From the NCBI RefSeq assembly GCF_910592395.1, contig NC_088312.1:10602001-10666000 (forward strand): a stretch of DNA of 64,000 nt. Reading direction: 5' to 3'. The DNA comes from Lineus longissimus (lineage: Eukaryota > Nemertea > Pilidiophora > Heteronemertea > Lineidae). A model generated the notes under the pieces. The model did no database searches. It was not told where the DNA came from and was given only the letters and a program-made list of their open reading frames with translations. Position numbers and translations under genes: made by a program. Below are positions 11,701 through 26,700 of the stretch, piece by piece (the stretch's first letter is position 1; each line of letters starts with the position of its first letter).

Positions 11701-14700
11701 TTTCTTCATAACCTGACAGGCCATATTCATGGCTGTTTGAACCATAAAACCAACATAACTGATGGCCTACCTTAATGGCTGTGTGGCTAGCTTCTATGGA
11801 GGCCTGTGAGTCCTGGTGGGGTCACCCTGGTCAATACAGAATTGAAGGCAAGTTCAACTTGAGTAGCCCAAGGAGAAGACCGGTGTCTAGCTGTCCTAGG
11901 TCTGCTTGATACCTCTTGATATGGGCAGGTTTCCCAACCGACATCTATCCTAGGTCTGCGTGCTTCTTGATATGGGCAGGTTTCCCGACCGACATCTGTC
12001 CTAGGTCTGCTTCATACTTCTTGATATGGGCAGGTTTCCCGACCGGCATCTGTCCTAGGTCTGCTTGCCTCTTGGTATGGGCAGGTTTCCCAACCGGCAT
12101 CTGTCCTAGGTCTGCTTGATACCTCTTGATATTGGCAGGTTTCCCGACCGGCATCTGTCCTAGTTCTGCTTGATACTTCTTGATATGGGCAGGTTTCCCA
12201 ACCGGCATCTGTCCTAGGCCTGCTTGATACTTCTTGATACTTCTTGATATGGGCAGGTTTCCTGACAGGTTTCCCAACCCGCATCTGTCCTAGGTCTGCT
12301 TGATACTTCTTGATACTTCTTGATATGGGCAGGTTTCCTGACCGGCATCTGTCCTAGGCCTGCTTGATACTTCTTGATACTTCTTGATATGGGCAGGTTT
12401 CCTGACAGGTTTCCCAACCGGCATCTGTCCTAGGCCTGCTTGATACTTCTTGATACTTCTTGATATGGGCAGGTTTCCTGACAGGTTTCCCAACCCGCAT
12501 CTGTCCTAGGTCTGCTTGATACTTCTTGATACTTCTTGATATGGGCAGGTTTCCCAACCCGCATCTGTCCTAGGTCTGCTTGCTACTTCTTGATACTTCT
12601 TGATATGGGCAGGTTTCCTGACCGGCATCTGTCCTAGGTCTGCTTGCCTCTTGATATGGGCAGGTTTCCCAGTTCTGTTTTACTTCAGAGGATCACACAT
12701 TAGTGCTTTATGGGGAGAAAAAATTATTTATTAGCCAATCCACTGTCTTGTAATGTAGTTTATTGTTGCACAATTATCACAAATTGTGATAAAGTGGTGT
12801 CCTGTTGCTGCCGTTTTTGTTGGAAAATGTATTTGCATTACCATCGTTTACAGTGAGAAATGCATTTTTGCTTCAAATTAGGCTTACAAATTATTTTATG
12901 ATACTATTAATATTTTTTCTGTGCTGTTATGTTAAAAGCATGGAAAACATAATTTTGTGTTGCATCATATTGGTCTGGAACTTTTTTGGGCAATTTTGAA
13001 AGGCTTTAATTGTGTAAAGATTATAATGATGTTGTGAAGAAAGATTGTGATGGTACATCTACCAGTAAATTTTTTCAAACTGGTCGAAAAATGTTTTATA
13101 TGAAGAATTGGTAGATATTTAGCCGTAAGCTTTAAAAAAATGTGAGTTAAACTGGTGGTAACACACAGAAAATTGTTACACTGGAGGGATGTCTCTCCAT
13201 GACTGTTTATGAACACAGCATGCCCTTTTGGAAATAGCTAATTCGGATAATCGTGGATATTTACTTGAGCTATCATTCCCTACTGTTGCTAAGATCCAGG
13301 TTGATCTCTGCTGGACTAGAATTGATTCGGCTGTGAATTTTGTGTAGTCTTTTTAAGAAGTTTTCAGTGTTCTCCACAGGGTTTTCTCAAGGTAGGGTGA
13401 TACCCTTGCTTTTCATGATCTTTTACCAGTGTGCAACACAAGGTAGGGTGGCCAGCGATTTGAGTAGGGTGGCCCTATAGGAACCCTCTACAAAGTTCTA
13501 GAGCAAGGTAGGGTGGCTCTTCCAATCCAAGGTAGGGTGGTAAGCTGCCAAGGTAGGGTGGGCCACCCTGACAAATAGCCTTGTGGAGAACACTGAGTTT
13601 TGTACCTGTGATTTTGCTCAATTCAGCAAGAAGTGGATGGACTCTTATATATTGCTTGCCGATAACAGCACCAGACTTTGGTATTGCATACAGCTTTCCT
13701 TACAAGTCCAGGGAAGATAGTCTCTGCATAGTAGTATATACATCATCATCCTGAGGAATTTCTCTGATTGCAAGTAACAACAAACTTAGTCATAAGAGCA
13801 TTTAGATAGTATTGGCACAAGCAATTATCATAAAGGGACACTTGACGGTATTGCGGTATTGCGTATGGTCATTTGTCCAATTTGGCCATCACCTCTTGAC
13901 TAATTGCCTCTGACCTGCATTTGACTATTGGTATCCACCAACTTTTTGCCACAGATGGGTCTTCTGTTAGCCAGTGTTGGGTAATGTTGGGTCCGGCATA
14001 GTAATAGTATTCAACACCAATGGTGTGTAGTCCATGACATCTGCACTTCCACCTAACATATAACCGCTGTCGTGGTATTGAAAATATTTTTCGAAAAAAA
14101 TTATGCAATTTGTTTTTTTTCAAGTGTGAGCATAATATTTCCTCATAATGTTTCCAATCAATTTAGCCTTGTTGAAATAATTTCATGTTTTCCGCTTCTC
14201 TTCATAATGGGTGGTTGAGAGGTTAATAGTGTCTTAGTCCAGTGGTGCAAAGTGAAAATTAATTGCACTCTGGTAGTGGTCTTATATTGGAATTTATATC
14301 ATGCGTTGCGGTTATATGATTTATGAAACTGTTTTCTTTACCTTCTATTAACATTTACCAGTCGTGCCCTGGAGGGAGGTCACCTTGCCAATCTCAGACT
14401 AAAGTTTTTCACCAAAATTGTTATAATGTTGAAAATCTGATCTTTGCACCATCACCTCCAGAAAGAAGTTCTGCCTTCTACCTTGTCCTTGTGGTGATGA
14501 GGCAAGGTGCCCTCTCGGCGGCCTCTGCATGAGATAAGATTTCACTTGCTGCTGAAGAGGCTTGTATTTTGAAAGGAAAACCCTTCTTGAAGATTTTCCT
14601 TTCCTTTCCTGATGTTCAGAATTTCCTGGACCTGCTGAAACTGAAAATATGGCAATGCATTTAGTCTTTTTAAAACAGATATGGGCTGTTTGAATGACTG

Positions 14701-17700
14701 TTAGGCATGTTAGGTGAGCTCTAGCTGTCTGAGTATTCTGAAGCAACGAACGATTGTTGCATATCAGGTAGAATTGTAAACCAGTGAAACTCTCAAGCCT
14801 GGCCTAATACTTGCAACTGCATGCTTATATTAAATTCATATCAAGGGGGCAAATGTCAATTGTTGAAATTGGCAATTATTGATGTCTAATTGTAAGAGAA
14901 ACTTTGTAGGACTTGACCAGCCTGATTGGTTGGTGGGGAGAATTAAGTAAAGAAGTAGTTCACAAAACTCAAGCACAACTTTTGTATGTGACTGAGAATG
15001 GTATCAAAGAGCCAGTGATGGAACAACCAGTTGATTGATTGGCTATTTACCTAATTTCGGTGAACTTGATCTGACCGCCCCAAGAATTGCATTGATTGCC
15101 TGCACTCTGTAGCTGAGATCTTACATAAAACAGGTACCATCCCAGAGATTGAGGAATGTTGCCTTGGGCCAATAGGATACTATTATCTTCTGTTATTTTC
15201 AATTTTTCTTTCCCCAGGTTTATTTCAGCGGTTGAAAGTTTAAAGACTATATAAATAAATTGCTGTTGTCTGTTCTGTGTCGAATCATCGCAAGTTTTCA
15301 AAGAAATTCATTTGAACAGACTTGGCACTTCCTATTTTCCTGATACTCGTCCCCTCCCGAAGAAAGAAAGAAATCGGAATGTGTATGTCCATTTAACCAA
15401 TCTCTTTCACTTGAAATTATGGTGTGCTTGAAAAATCTTGTTGACAGGATTTCTAAGCGGTTTGGAGCAATGATTGATCACGTCTGATCAAGTTGTTTTT
15501 GTTTACCTCCGAGAGATGGTTTATTGATTACTACACTGTAGTCTGGTTGCCATTCATCTTCTCTCGGCAATCAATGTTATGGCCATTGGTTCGGCTCCCG
15601 GTACATGAAGCGGAAGCCGGCCCGAGTGATGTCATGGCTGATAAATGGCCGAGGCAACCCGCCGTGTAGATTAAGAACGCGTCCTAGTGTTTCAATGTCA
15701 GAACAGGTCGATGGGCACTGCGTCTTTCTTTCCCTGTTCTGAGGGCTCCTCTGCCCCCTTTGTTCTTCGTAATCTGAGGAAATCTGGCTTAGAGAATGAC
15801 GCTATAGTTTGTGTTTCTCATTGAAAGACCAAGATATATTTTCAGGCGGGGGGGGGGGGATTTTATGATGTCAGTTTATCTTTTTGATTATAATTTGTGC
15901 CACGATGTGCCCTGGCCTACTTGGAATCGAACTATTTGGTATTGGTGTCAAAAATTAGTTGAGTCATCATGAGACAGACTATAAAATAGTTCTGTTTTCC
16001 TTGATATAATAGGCTTGTTTGGCTCTGTCTGGACATGGCCAGTGTCTGATGTGTTACATGTGATGGCCTGTAGGCCTTACACTTCCTTCCCATGTTTGTT
16101 CAATGTCAATGTTTCCTGAATCTCCTTCCTGGATGTGTGAAAATTACCCATAATTTCTTCGAATTGCCATAGTTGCACACATTGAATATGGTGATGCTTG
16201 GATGTACTGCACGACTAAGATGCGGGTCCCAAATAGTTGTCATCATGAGATGCGGGTCCCAAATAGTTTTCGAATAGGTGGAGGTACAGGTAGAATGGTC
16301 CCTGTATCTCCTTCTGGTGAAATTAAGAAGCTTATAGGCCTACTCCCCTTTAGCTCCAGGCCTATTAATTCTTTGTGGTACAGTCAAGGTACCAATACCT
16401 GATCAATAGACTACTGATGATAATTAAACTCTATTTGTCAGTCTTATGAATGTGGAAATGCGATACAAACTGTTTTTGTGACACCTTAAACGCTTCGTCC
16501 CTATTTTAGTTATAAAGATTTTAGTGATGTTTGTTGTCACATATTATACACAACCATGCAGAGGGCTGGATCATTCGGTGTCTGCTCATTTGGTGACGAA
16601 AATGCATTAAATGTAATGTCAGCAAAGAAATACATGTACAAATAAAGTATGTACTGTTGTTATACACTGTTGTTGAAGTCTTGAAATAAAATATATAGTA
16701 CAAAAATGTTCTTCCGGTATAGCATTGCAAGGGCTTATTTTAGATATGTTCTTCATGAATTTATGGACATTAAGAGGGTTTCCGTGTATTGTGCATTCTT
16801 TGGAATGCCAGTCATTCCACCTCATGGAACTCCTATAAAGGAGTGAGGTGTACTTCCTTCTTCCTTGAATCTTAAAGCGGAACTTTTTAAATTGGGCCAA
16901 ATGGTTGACCAGTTCAAACTACACTGCAGTTCCAGTTAATACATTAGAATATACACTGGAGTTCTAAATTGAAGGGAGTAAAGAAGTGAGAATTAGGCGG
17001 AATATCGTGCTCCCCCTTTAAGGGAAAACTTGAATTCTGGTTTATGCATTGAAAAATTAATCATTGTGGTCAAGTGATTATGTGCATCAAAATGGTTGAT
17101 TTACGCACTCAGTATACTAAAGATGTCATCCTGAAAGTGCCTGGATTTCATCAATAAATTACGGGGAAATAATTAATTTTTCTCAATAGTGTGCATTGGT
17201 GTCTCTGTCAGGGCCTGTTCCATATTTTCTTTGCTCCATTATTGAAGCTGCGCTGGCCGAAGGACAAGATCATTTAAATCATCGCACACTTGAATACCAG
17301 AATGACTTGCACTGCACATAATCCAGGGGCGGATTTAGGGGCGGCCGAGCCAGCCCCCCTATTTTCTGCCGACTTGAAGTTCTAGTGAGAGAAATGCTTA
17401 GAAACGGTCCTCTATAGTGTTCATGCTGTGCCCTTAGTTCGGCACCACTCCCCCTTTCTCATAACCCTGGATCCACCCCTGTAATCTGTGGAATGCACAG
17501 TCCCATTCCCCACACTGCCAGTTTAGAGGACAGTTCCACCTTCTGACCCATTGTTCTTTCCGGATATATCGTGTTTTGACCTCGGTGACATTTTGCATAT
17601 CACGTTTTTTGCGGATTTAAGAACAACCTGAGGATTATAGAAGATTAAGGTGGATTATGTACTTTGATAATCTCGGGGTGAAAAAAGAGCATGGACTTCG

Positions 17701-20700
17701 TAGTCGGGTCGAATCATGGCAATGATGACATCTATCTGCATGTTTATTAATAGGATTTGGAAAAAAAACAGGCAGGATTATCGGAGGCTAAACGGGTCGG
17801 GGAATTTATCAGTGGAAAAAACCATGACACGTCAATCCAGGGTTTGCGACTTTGAGAGGTCATGTGGATTGGAAATATAATTAGCCTTGTGTAAATTCAG
17901 TGACCCAGCTAATAATGCTTTCTTATGTATGTTCATGCATTGGAATCATAAGCCTATATGCAATTGATCTTGTAAAAAGTGTATTTTTAAGTGACGATCG
18001 GGCAATTTTTCGTTTGTTATCTTTTGATAATGTGCCATTGATGGTATATTGAAACCTGGATGATAATCACAGCTAGGCTTGATATTGGTAGTCAGGTAGG
18101 CCTACTTTTTTTCTCCGGAAATAATCAGGTTCCACCTTAAGGCAAAGTTTTCCAGGCATCTCATTTCAAAGCTCAGTTAGAGAAGCTATTTAGAAAAACA
18201 AAATTCAGATTCTGTAGGATCTAATCAAGTTGAGAAAAGATGTGTTTTAACAGATACGTGTAGTTGCTCAAAATCAGATGTTGCAGGCAAGTTGTATGGA
18301 AGGGTTGGGGTGGGGAGGGAGTTCCCTTGAGTATAAGACCCTATCCCCTGCCTGTCTGACTTCATGGATGTGCAGGATTAAAAAATATAACGGGTTAATT
18401 GCCTTCTTACTGTTTTGAGAGGTGGTTGATATTGGTTACACTGTTCAGGTAGAAATCTGCAGCAAGGCAAATGTCAGGGTAACAATCATGAACTTGCACT
18501 TTAACATGATTTCGTGCCAACTATCTTAACACAGTTGTAAGACGGCCAATTGCGAGAAAATAATGCAATTCAGAATATTCAGGCTATTTTCTAACCAATA
18601 TCCAATTGCTTTGTATCTTTCAGGCTGCAGCTCGACACCAGTGTTCGTACCTAGTCAAATTACACACCACAGAATTCCTGCTGCAGGGTGGCGACCCACA
18701 GTGGCTAAAAGGGCTCGATAATATACCACAGAAATTAAAAGATCTTAACGAAGTAAATAAATTATTGGCTCACAGGCCATGGCTAATCAACAAGACACAT
18801 ATAGAGGTGAGTGAGAGAGATGATTTGATTTATTTCAATTTTTCCTAGTTCAATCTTCAGGTTATAGCTCCCTGGTCTTCCGAAGAAGAAAACTGTCACC
18901 GACTCCTGTTTAGAAGGTACCATTTAGAAGTCTCCAACCGAGAGCCACAGACCACAGCTGCTGCAGTAACTGTCTGTAAATAATGTAAATAGTGAAAAAG
19001 GCTGGTTTGTTGCTGTGATATCGCTTCCTATACGTTTTAACTTCGTATCTTTTACCACCGCCTGTCAATTCCGGAATGCTGCCTATAAATGTCGGACTTG
19101 ACCTCACCAGTATATTTTCTCTTTGCGATTCGCAGTTATCTACTTCAGAAACGTAAAACTTGAAAAAAATTTCTCAAATAATTTTTATCACAAAAGAATT
19201 TTTCCGTCTGGGTTGCATTTTTCTCACCTGACTCCCCATAAAGCCACCTCTCAATCCCAAATTACCAGACTCTTTGAAGAAATCTTTTTTTACGCTTAAA
19301 GATAAACACTTCTCGATGAAAAACAATTCTGAATCTTCTTTTCAAACCTAGAGGTAATCTCATCATGTTTTTGGTTGGTTGTTTGTGGTAGGTGAGACTG
19401 GTGGAGGCACCTGGGATCTGACAAATTAACTAGGCCTCGAGGAGATGCTGTGTCGGAATAAGTTATATCAAGACTGATAATTCATTCATTTCAAAGTCCG
19501 AACCGCCCCGAGTTATCAAATATTTGAGATGAGAAAAAATTTAATATTTTGAAATTGTTGGATCGAGTTTTTGTGGAAAATTTCCCAGGCATACTTGTAC
19601 AATTATTTATGTGCAAGTTTCTGTTGGCTGCCAAAATAGGCCTTGGTCCTAGCTGCCTGGATGTCCAGGGTCCCTGGGATTAGTAGAGCCTATACTGAGT
19701 GGTGTGGTCTTCAAATCAGATGTGAATTTCAATATTTCATTGTTTGTAATTTTGATATCCACAACTCACAAGCAGCTGTTCAGTTAACCATTGGTGATTT
19801 AATTGATGGGACATGAGGGCACTGACATTTTAGAAATATCCTAGTCTGTCTGTTGGGATGAATTTAGTATAGTATCAACCTGGAGATGGAGCCCTGTTTA
19901 TTTTCAAGCTATTTATTCCATGTCGGGGTGGTAAAGAAAACAAACTTGTTCATTTTGTCGTTATATGTTTGGGTTATTTGTAGAACACTTGCATGCCAAG
20001 GCAAATAAAATTTTCAGTATTGAGGCTAAGTTGTATATATGTATCGCCACTGTATCATAAAGCGCCTTTGCTTTGCATTGCATGCCTGACATTCTAGGGC
20101 AGGGTTGCAGTGGTTGATTTTATAGGCCTAACAGGTACAGGCAGGTGACTTAAGTTTCCATTAAGGTCAAGTCAGCGATGCCTACATGTACATGTATGAT
20201 GTAAATGACCTGTTGCATGTAATGAAACTCAGTGTTTTGCATTGTCCGGGAGGCCAAGTTCAGTTTGAAGCTGTTCGTGATGCAGTTTAATTCTGTAAGT
20301 CCGTATTTGCCAGAGGCGCCCAAATCGATATACATACATGCATCCCTATTCGTGGCTGTTGTATTTTATTAGTCTGCCTCCCAGGCTATAACTACCGACA
20401 TGGGATATTTCCAATTTCATCTAGGACTCGCCCGGATTAATGTTGGCCATCAGACATAACTGAAATTGAGTCGCTCTCCAGACAGACATTGTGGCTTTGC
20501 CGATCAGACTGATAAGTATGGTGTTGTGGCTCATCTTTTGTCTCGTGTCACAAACACAACAACTCCTCCGAGATATCTCACGCCAACAAATCCATGTCGC
20601 AACGTTATCGACGAGGACTTCTGGTAAAGGGACGATGCAGTCTTGTAGCCTTGTGTGTCAAGATGCTTCATGTTGTACTTGTTGTTTAACTTGTAAACAA

Positions 20701-23700
20701 AGCTGCAGTACTGAAGTGAAATGGGGGGGGGGGGGGGTGTCCACTTAGATAACCTAGCTTCGCCTGAGTTCCCAGTAGTAGTGTATGAGCATGCAACTGG
20801 CCAGTTTCTGTTTTAAGTGCCCATTGGCACTATACATGCTTCCCGAAATTGGTGGCTTGCATTGGAACTAACTTTTTCCTCCTTGTCCGTCATTAAAGGC
20901 ATTCAAGTGTGTTGGTCAACCATGACTATCTCCTTTGTCCCTCCACCATAAGGCCTAGTTTCCCCTTATGACATCACTATTTCGGACACTCAGTGCCCCA
21001 TTTCTGGAAAGGTGCATAGCTCCAAGCATAAACATAATGAAGGGTAAAGATTGGGAATATATGCCTTCTGCCCTCAGAACCTTGACACACGAAGGGTTGG
21101 TTGTTTAGTGCCATGTGACATTGTGCTTGAAAAACTAGGCCACTGTCCTCGGCACTAGGCCAGTCCTCAGCTGTTGCCTCGAGGGTATAAATAATGGAAA
21201 ATTATTCAGAAAATTGTTCAGTATGATGTACTTCCTTTTATCATATTTTGTGATTTATACATCACAAAATTGGTTGTAAATTTTGAAATTGATCATCATC
21301 TGAATTAGCACAGCTCATTTGGACTCGACATAAAATTAGCATTTGCTATTCTATTTTCTGCACAAGTCCGAGTGTTTTTTGCCACCACCTCTCAAAAAAG
21401 CATACCTCTAATCATCAAACTAGCCCATAAAATATTGTTCTGACATCACATGGCAAGCATACACAATGAAAATGTATTCGGGTTTTTTTCATAATTTTTA
21501 TTGCGGTTTATTTGGGTACATTGTTAGTTCAAGATATTTATCCGGCACCTTTATTCCAGGTTTGTTGAGTTTAGAAATCTCCATTGTTTTCAGTATACCA
21601 ATGATATGTTATTTGAACAAATACAAAACTGTTTTTCAATTCGCATACTATACTTATTGATATTGTGTTCATTGCATGGTTAAGTGGAAGTTCATTAAGT
21701 GTATTACTGATTTTCTGTAAGATGTTGGATAGTGGGTCCATTTGGTAAATGTTACCAATAATGAAGTAATAATATCTCTGATATCAATATATCTGCTATG
21801 TTGCTACACGCCATTATCCCTGGCAGTTAATCTTTTTACCATTGTTATGTTCTTGGATTCGCAACAGATAGGTAACAATATCAGTACTCGATATGATGCT
21901 ATTTCACTGATGAGATATGGTACCCACAGTGCAGATCCCTAAAGGTATCTTGTGCTTCACTACGGAAATGCAAAGCCTAGAATAGAATTGCAGTACTATC
22001 TGATTGAAGGTATCTTCTGCTTCAATACGGAAGAGCAAAGCCTAAGAAAAGAATAGCAGTGCTATCTGATTGTTTGTTACAGAACTGAAGCAAAAAACGT
22101 ACCAGGACGTTTTAGTATTGCACGAATGGAAGACGCTGACGTACAAGTACGTCTTTGGCAGGAAGTATTACCAAAGGGGAAATTTTAAGGTTCTGTGCAC
22201 TTCCCTGCATTGTAGGTGGAAGCTGAGGAGATTATTTTGCATTGCAAAGATGCAACAATATATAAACGATGCAAGAACGGCTTATTTTGATCTTGAGCCT
22301 TACCTTCAACCTGCACAGAAACTGTTGCCTAAGGATGATGCTTTTCTTTCATGTAGGCCTAAGTGAAGTGTGCCTGTCTTGAGACTTGGTGTGCAGCTGT
22401 CGGAATGGAAAATGCTCCATGCACCTGAGGAAAAAGCAACTCTGGGTCATGGTCGATTGTCTGCTTCCTTGGGAAAACAGTAAAGTAAAATCCTAAACCC
22501 CATCTAAAAAGGCTTTTGTTGGCGTTGCTCTTTCGGTTCTTTGCATGAGTTGGGAAGGCGGCATAGCAAAGGACGTCCAAATTTGGCCAAATCTAAATCT
22601 TGGACCAGCCATTAAATTTGAAATTGATTGAGATTGCCCCTCTCACCACCCCTGTTGAGATCCAACCCCTGCCTGCTATCAAACAAGACAAACATTTTTT
22701 GCTGATTAGCACTCGGCTACCTGTTGCATCAGCTATATTCAGGTGTAATCATCATCAACAGTGTTCATGTCTTAGAAATGGCTTTGCAACTGATGGAATT
22801 AGCACCATTATACAGCGCTATTAACATCTTATTCCCCCTCAAAAAGGCAGCATGTAATTTATTTTTTCTCGAGAATGTAAGTCAAGTCTATTTGTGGAAT
22901 TCCCTGTTGGCTGACTCAGCGCCTGCCCATTAACAAAACTGGTCAATGATGCAGAAAAAAAATGTCGCTTGATAATTATTAATAGTCTGCTGGCATTTTC
23001 CTGAGGAATGTTGCGTATATATAGCAGCCAATGTAACCATTCAGTTGAGTGAAGTTGTTCAACATACTGAATGATAGGAAATTGCGTGTTTGAACTCCAA
23101 GCACTTCTCAACAACCGTCTGCGATATATGAAATATATCTTGTTGGAATGCATGTGGGATGAATTTGTTGTATGGTGTGGTTAAAGATGCCACTTTTCCT
23201 TTTCCACAGTGTCACATGCTTGTATAAAGTGGGGGGGTATCTAAATTTAAAAAAAGAATAACACTGACCCCTCACACACAAAGAATTACACTGACCCCCC
23301 ACACACACACACAGACTCCAGTTCAAATTGTTTTAGGTCCATGTCTCATTTGAAAGATCAGGCAGTCTTGAGGCAGTTTTCTTTGTGAAAACCTGTCATT
23401 CTTATGATATGAACATCAAGGTGTCGTTTAATTAGATTTGTGTGCTAGAAGTCCACCAGGTTATATGGAGTTATGGAATTGCCTCTCTACGGTCTGCCAA
23501 TATACATGTCAGCGGTATTAGTTAAGGCTGATTGATTGGGCTTGGCAGACCATGTTAACCCACTGACGTCAAGATCTTTGGAGAATGAGCGGTTTAGAAT
23601 TTCAGGTGATTGTCCAATTAATCAGTTGTCCAAATGCTCATCATTTCTGATTCTTTGTCGTTCCAGAAATTGACACGGGGTAGTGACAACTGGTCGATGT

Positions 23701-26700
23701 CAGAGGTCATGCATGCCCTGGTGCTGCTCGCCCATTTCCACGCGCTATCAAGCTTCATCTATGGTTCGGGCATAAATGCAGAGATCGACCACGAAAACGG
23801 TCACACGTTCGATCCTGCCGACAAGGACGACATGATTGACGAGATCGAACCGCAGCAGGAGGCAAATCACGAGAATCAGTTAGAGTGTCACCAGAGTGGA
23901 CATGGGAGTGTCTTTAATAGTAATTCGGCTTCTCCGAATTCGGTGAGTAGGAATGAATCAGTGCAGCTTTGAATTAGGGGCTGAGAGTAGTGTTGTCAGT
24001 TTAGGAAAACTGACTGTGCACGGGAAGCCTGTTGATCCTCAGTGTTCTGACATCATAAGATGACCAGCTTTTGATGGACAATTCAGTCTGTCGAAATCTA
24101 GTAAAGTGAAGTTTAATGCGGACATAACACTTCCAATAAACTATTTGAGGATCATTTTCAGATTTGGTGACAATGTTCAGATCCTGCAGCCTTTTCAAAC
24201 GTCGAAACTTTTGTATTTCAGTTCCAAGATAACGGCGGGGGAATGATCGACACGATCCTGATGAGGATGAAGAAGTTGACGGAGGAGGAACCAGCCGAGA
24301 CGACGCAGGAGGAAATGTTAAAGAGATTCGAGAAAGTCGAGCATCAAAGTGCTCAATGTAAGATATCACTCTCGAATTTTGAAGTTAAATGAGTTAGAAC
24401 ACTTGAGTTCGACATGGACCCACTTGGCTGGTGATATTACACTTCCTGACACGACCTCGAAGAAGGACATCTATTTTTGTCAATTTCGTTTTTAATATTG
24501 ATTTTCCGAAATGAAATACCAAAGATGAAGTACTTGTCTTTGACCTTTGTTTGTTTCATGTAGCTGTCATACCTGTCATTTATGTTAGATGTTGTTTTGG
24601 TTGGCTAGTATTTCTCAGTAAAAAATTAAAGTGATAAGTTATAAATATGAGTCCTCCCTCACTAAAAATTTGACTAGGTGCATAGCCATTTGAAGGAACT
24701 ATTTAAAAGGATGAAAGGTTGATTGTTATTTTCAGTAAAATAGTTGTTTGAATTTTCTCCCAATGTTTATTTCCAGTGCCCACGAGCACCTCAAAACCAT
24801 CGCCGAAGGCAGACATGTTGTTGTACGTCGACGATGCTGACTTCACATACGAGGACTTCGCGATGCGAGGACCTGTGTCAAAGATACCAACATTCAGAGC
24901 CCAGGTAAGGCGAACGGGTTAATCTTGGGCTAATTTGAAAGAAATTCAGTCAATTGAATAACTTTGCCTCTAATCCACCAAGAAACAAACTGCTCCATTA
25001 AAAAATGCTCATAGAGAACTTTCCAACGAATGGTCTTCCCAATGTCGTTGGATAATAGTTGAATTTTGCTACATGTGCCATTTCTCAGTTGGGCACTTGG
25101 GTATTGATTGTTGACGTCACAATGATGGTTGATGGATTGGTTCATTGATTGACTCAGTTCCAAATATTCACCTCGTAGTTCTTCGGTGTATCTCCTTAAT
25201 ATGGTACTTAATAAAACAATACGAGAATAGTCACTGACACCGGTGATAACCCAGTGATAATTATATCCCAAACACCCTATTGTTTTATCTAGGACTTATG
25301 TGTAATCCTTGACATTTGCTTTATAGAGAATTATCTGAATTTAGAGTGTATGACCAAGATACTCAAGACATGACCGTCAAGCCATAAAACTTGAAGAAAT
25401 AAGCCAATTTGGAGTGTTATTATTATTGCACTAGGTTACTCTTAACCACCGAGAGAAAAAAAAAACATGTAAAGATATCATGTAATACGAGTTTGATATT
25501 TTATAATTCTGAGTCTAAACCTTTGTTTTCAGGATTATACCTGGGAAGATCATGGCTATTCTCTTGCCAACCGATTATACACAGACATTGGCACACTCAT
25601 TGACGACAAGTTTAGAATAGCATACAATTTGACCTATTACACGTGAGTATAAATATTGAAAAACATGATATGAAACTGAGATGTCTGTGAGTGGTGGCAA
25701 TGTCTCCACGTTTAGCATTGTTAAGGTCTAACTCAAAATCCGTACATCATAGATTCTGTACCAGACACCAAGCAAAGATAATAATCTATTACCTGCTGAC
25801 ACCGACACATCATATTGCTTGTGATCTTGGACAACTCACTTTGATTTCAATTTCAATTGCCACATCCTCTGAGTCTGAATGAGACATAAAATCAAAATCT
25901 GTTGTACCTGGTGCGTGGGCCTGGTGCAACTGAAAGACAAGTCTCATATCTTTCCTTGTTTAGGTTTTCAAAAAGAGTATAGAATCGTGAGGCGGCAGGC
26001 CAAGCTGTTGCAATAAGATGAATAGTCACTTTAAAGTCCACCTGGACTGTCAGCCATGAGATACACTATTGTAAAATACAGTGGAACCTCCCTTAGCGGA
26101 CACCTCTCTATTAAGGACAACCTCTCTATTAAGGACACTTGTATTGGTCCCAAAATGGTGGTTTCCATTAAATTTGACCTCTCTAATCAGGACACCTCTC
26201 TATTAAGGACAGCACTTGTCAGTCCCAAGGGTGACCTTTATAGAGAAGTTCTACTGTAGTTGGACTATTGTAAAATAGTTGGACTATTGTTAAATAGTTG
26301 GACTATTGTAAAATAGTTGGACTATTGTAAAATAGTTGGACTATTGTAAAATCGTTGGACTATTGTAAAATATGTATCTTCTTGCTCTTCAGAATGGGTG
26401 ATAATGTGGACGTGGATACTAGTGCTTTTCGTCGTGCCATCTGGAACTATATACATTGCATGTTCGGCATTCGCCATGATGATTACGATTACGGCGAAGT
26501 GAACATTCTACTGGAGAGGAGTCTCAAGTCGTACATCAAGACGGTGACGTGCTACCCTGAACAAACAACCAAGAAAGATTACGACAGCTTCATGTTGGAG
26601 TTCAAGGATTCAGAAAAGGTAACGTTTTAGGGCAAACTGTTGAAATTGAAGTGTTGCATCATGACCCTGACCTGGTGTATTTTCCGACACAAGTCCTTGA

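Noticed and set aside
11901-12670. CRISPR-like array of repeats
   Set aside because: Units are contiguous with no unique spacers, and the host is eukaryotic; this is a minisatellite. The same applies to 46790-47450 and 57876-58096.
22070-22366. 98-codon + frame (reads [20 protein letters not shown])
   Set aside because: Inside sestrin intron 2 next to a tandem duplication; no family match or splice signals that fit sestrin.
24001-24369. 122-codon frame on the - strand
   Set aside because: It overlaps sestrin exon 4 in antisense and has no family resemblance; a shadow of coding sequence.
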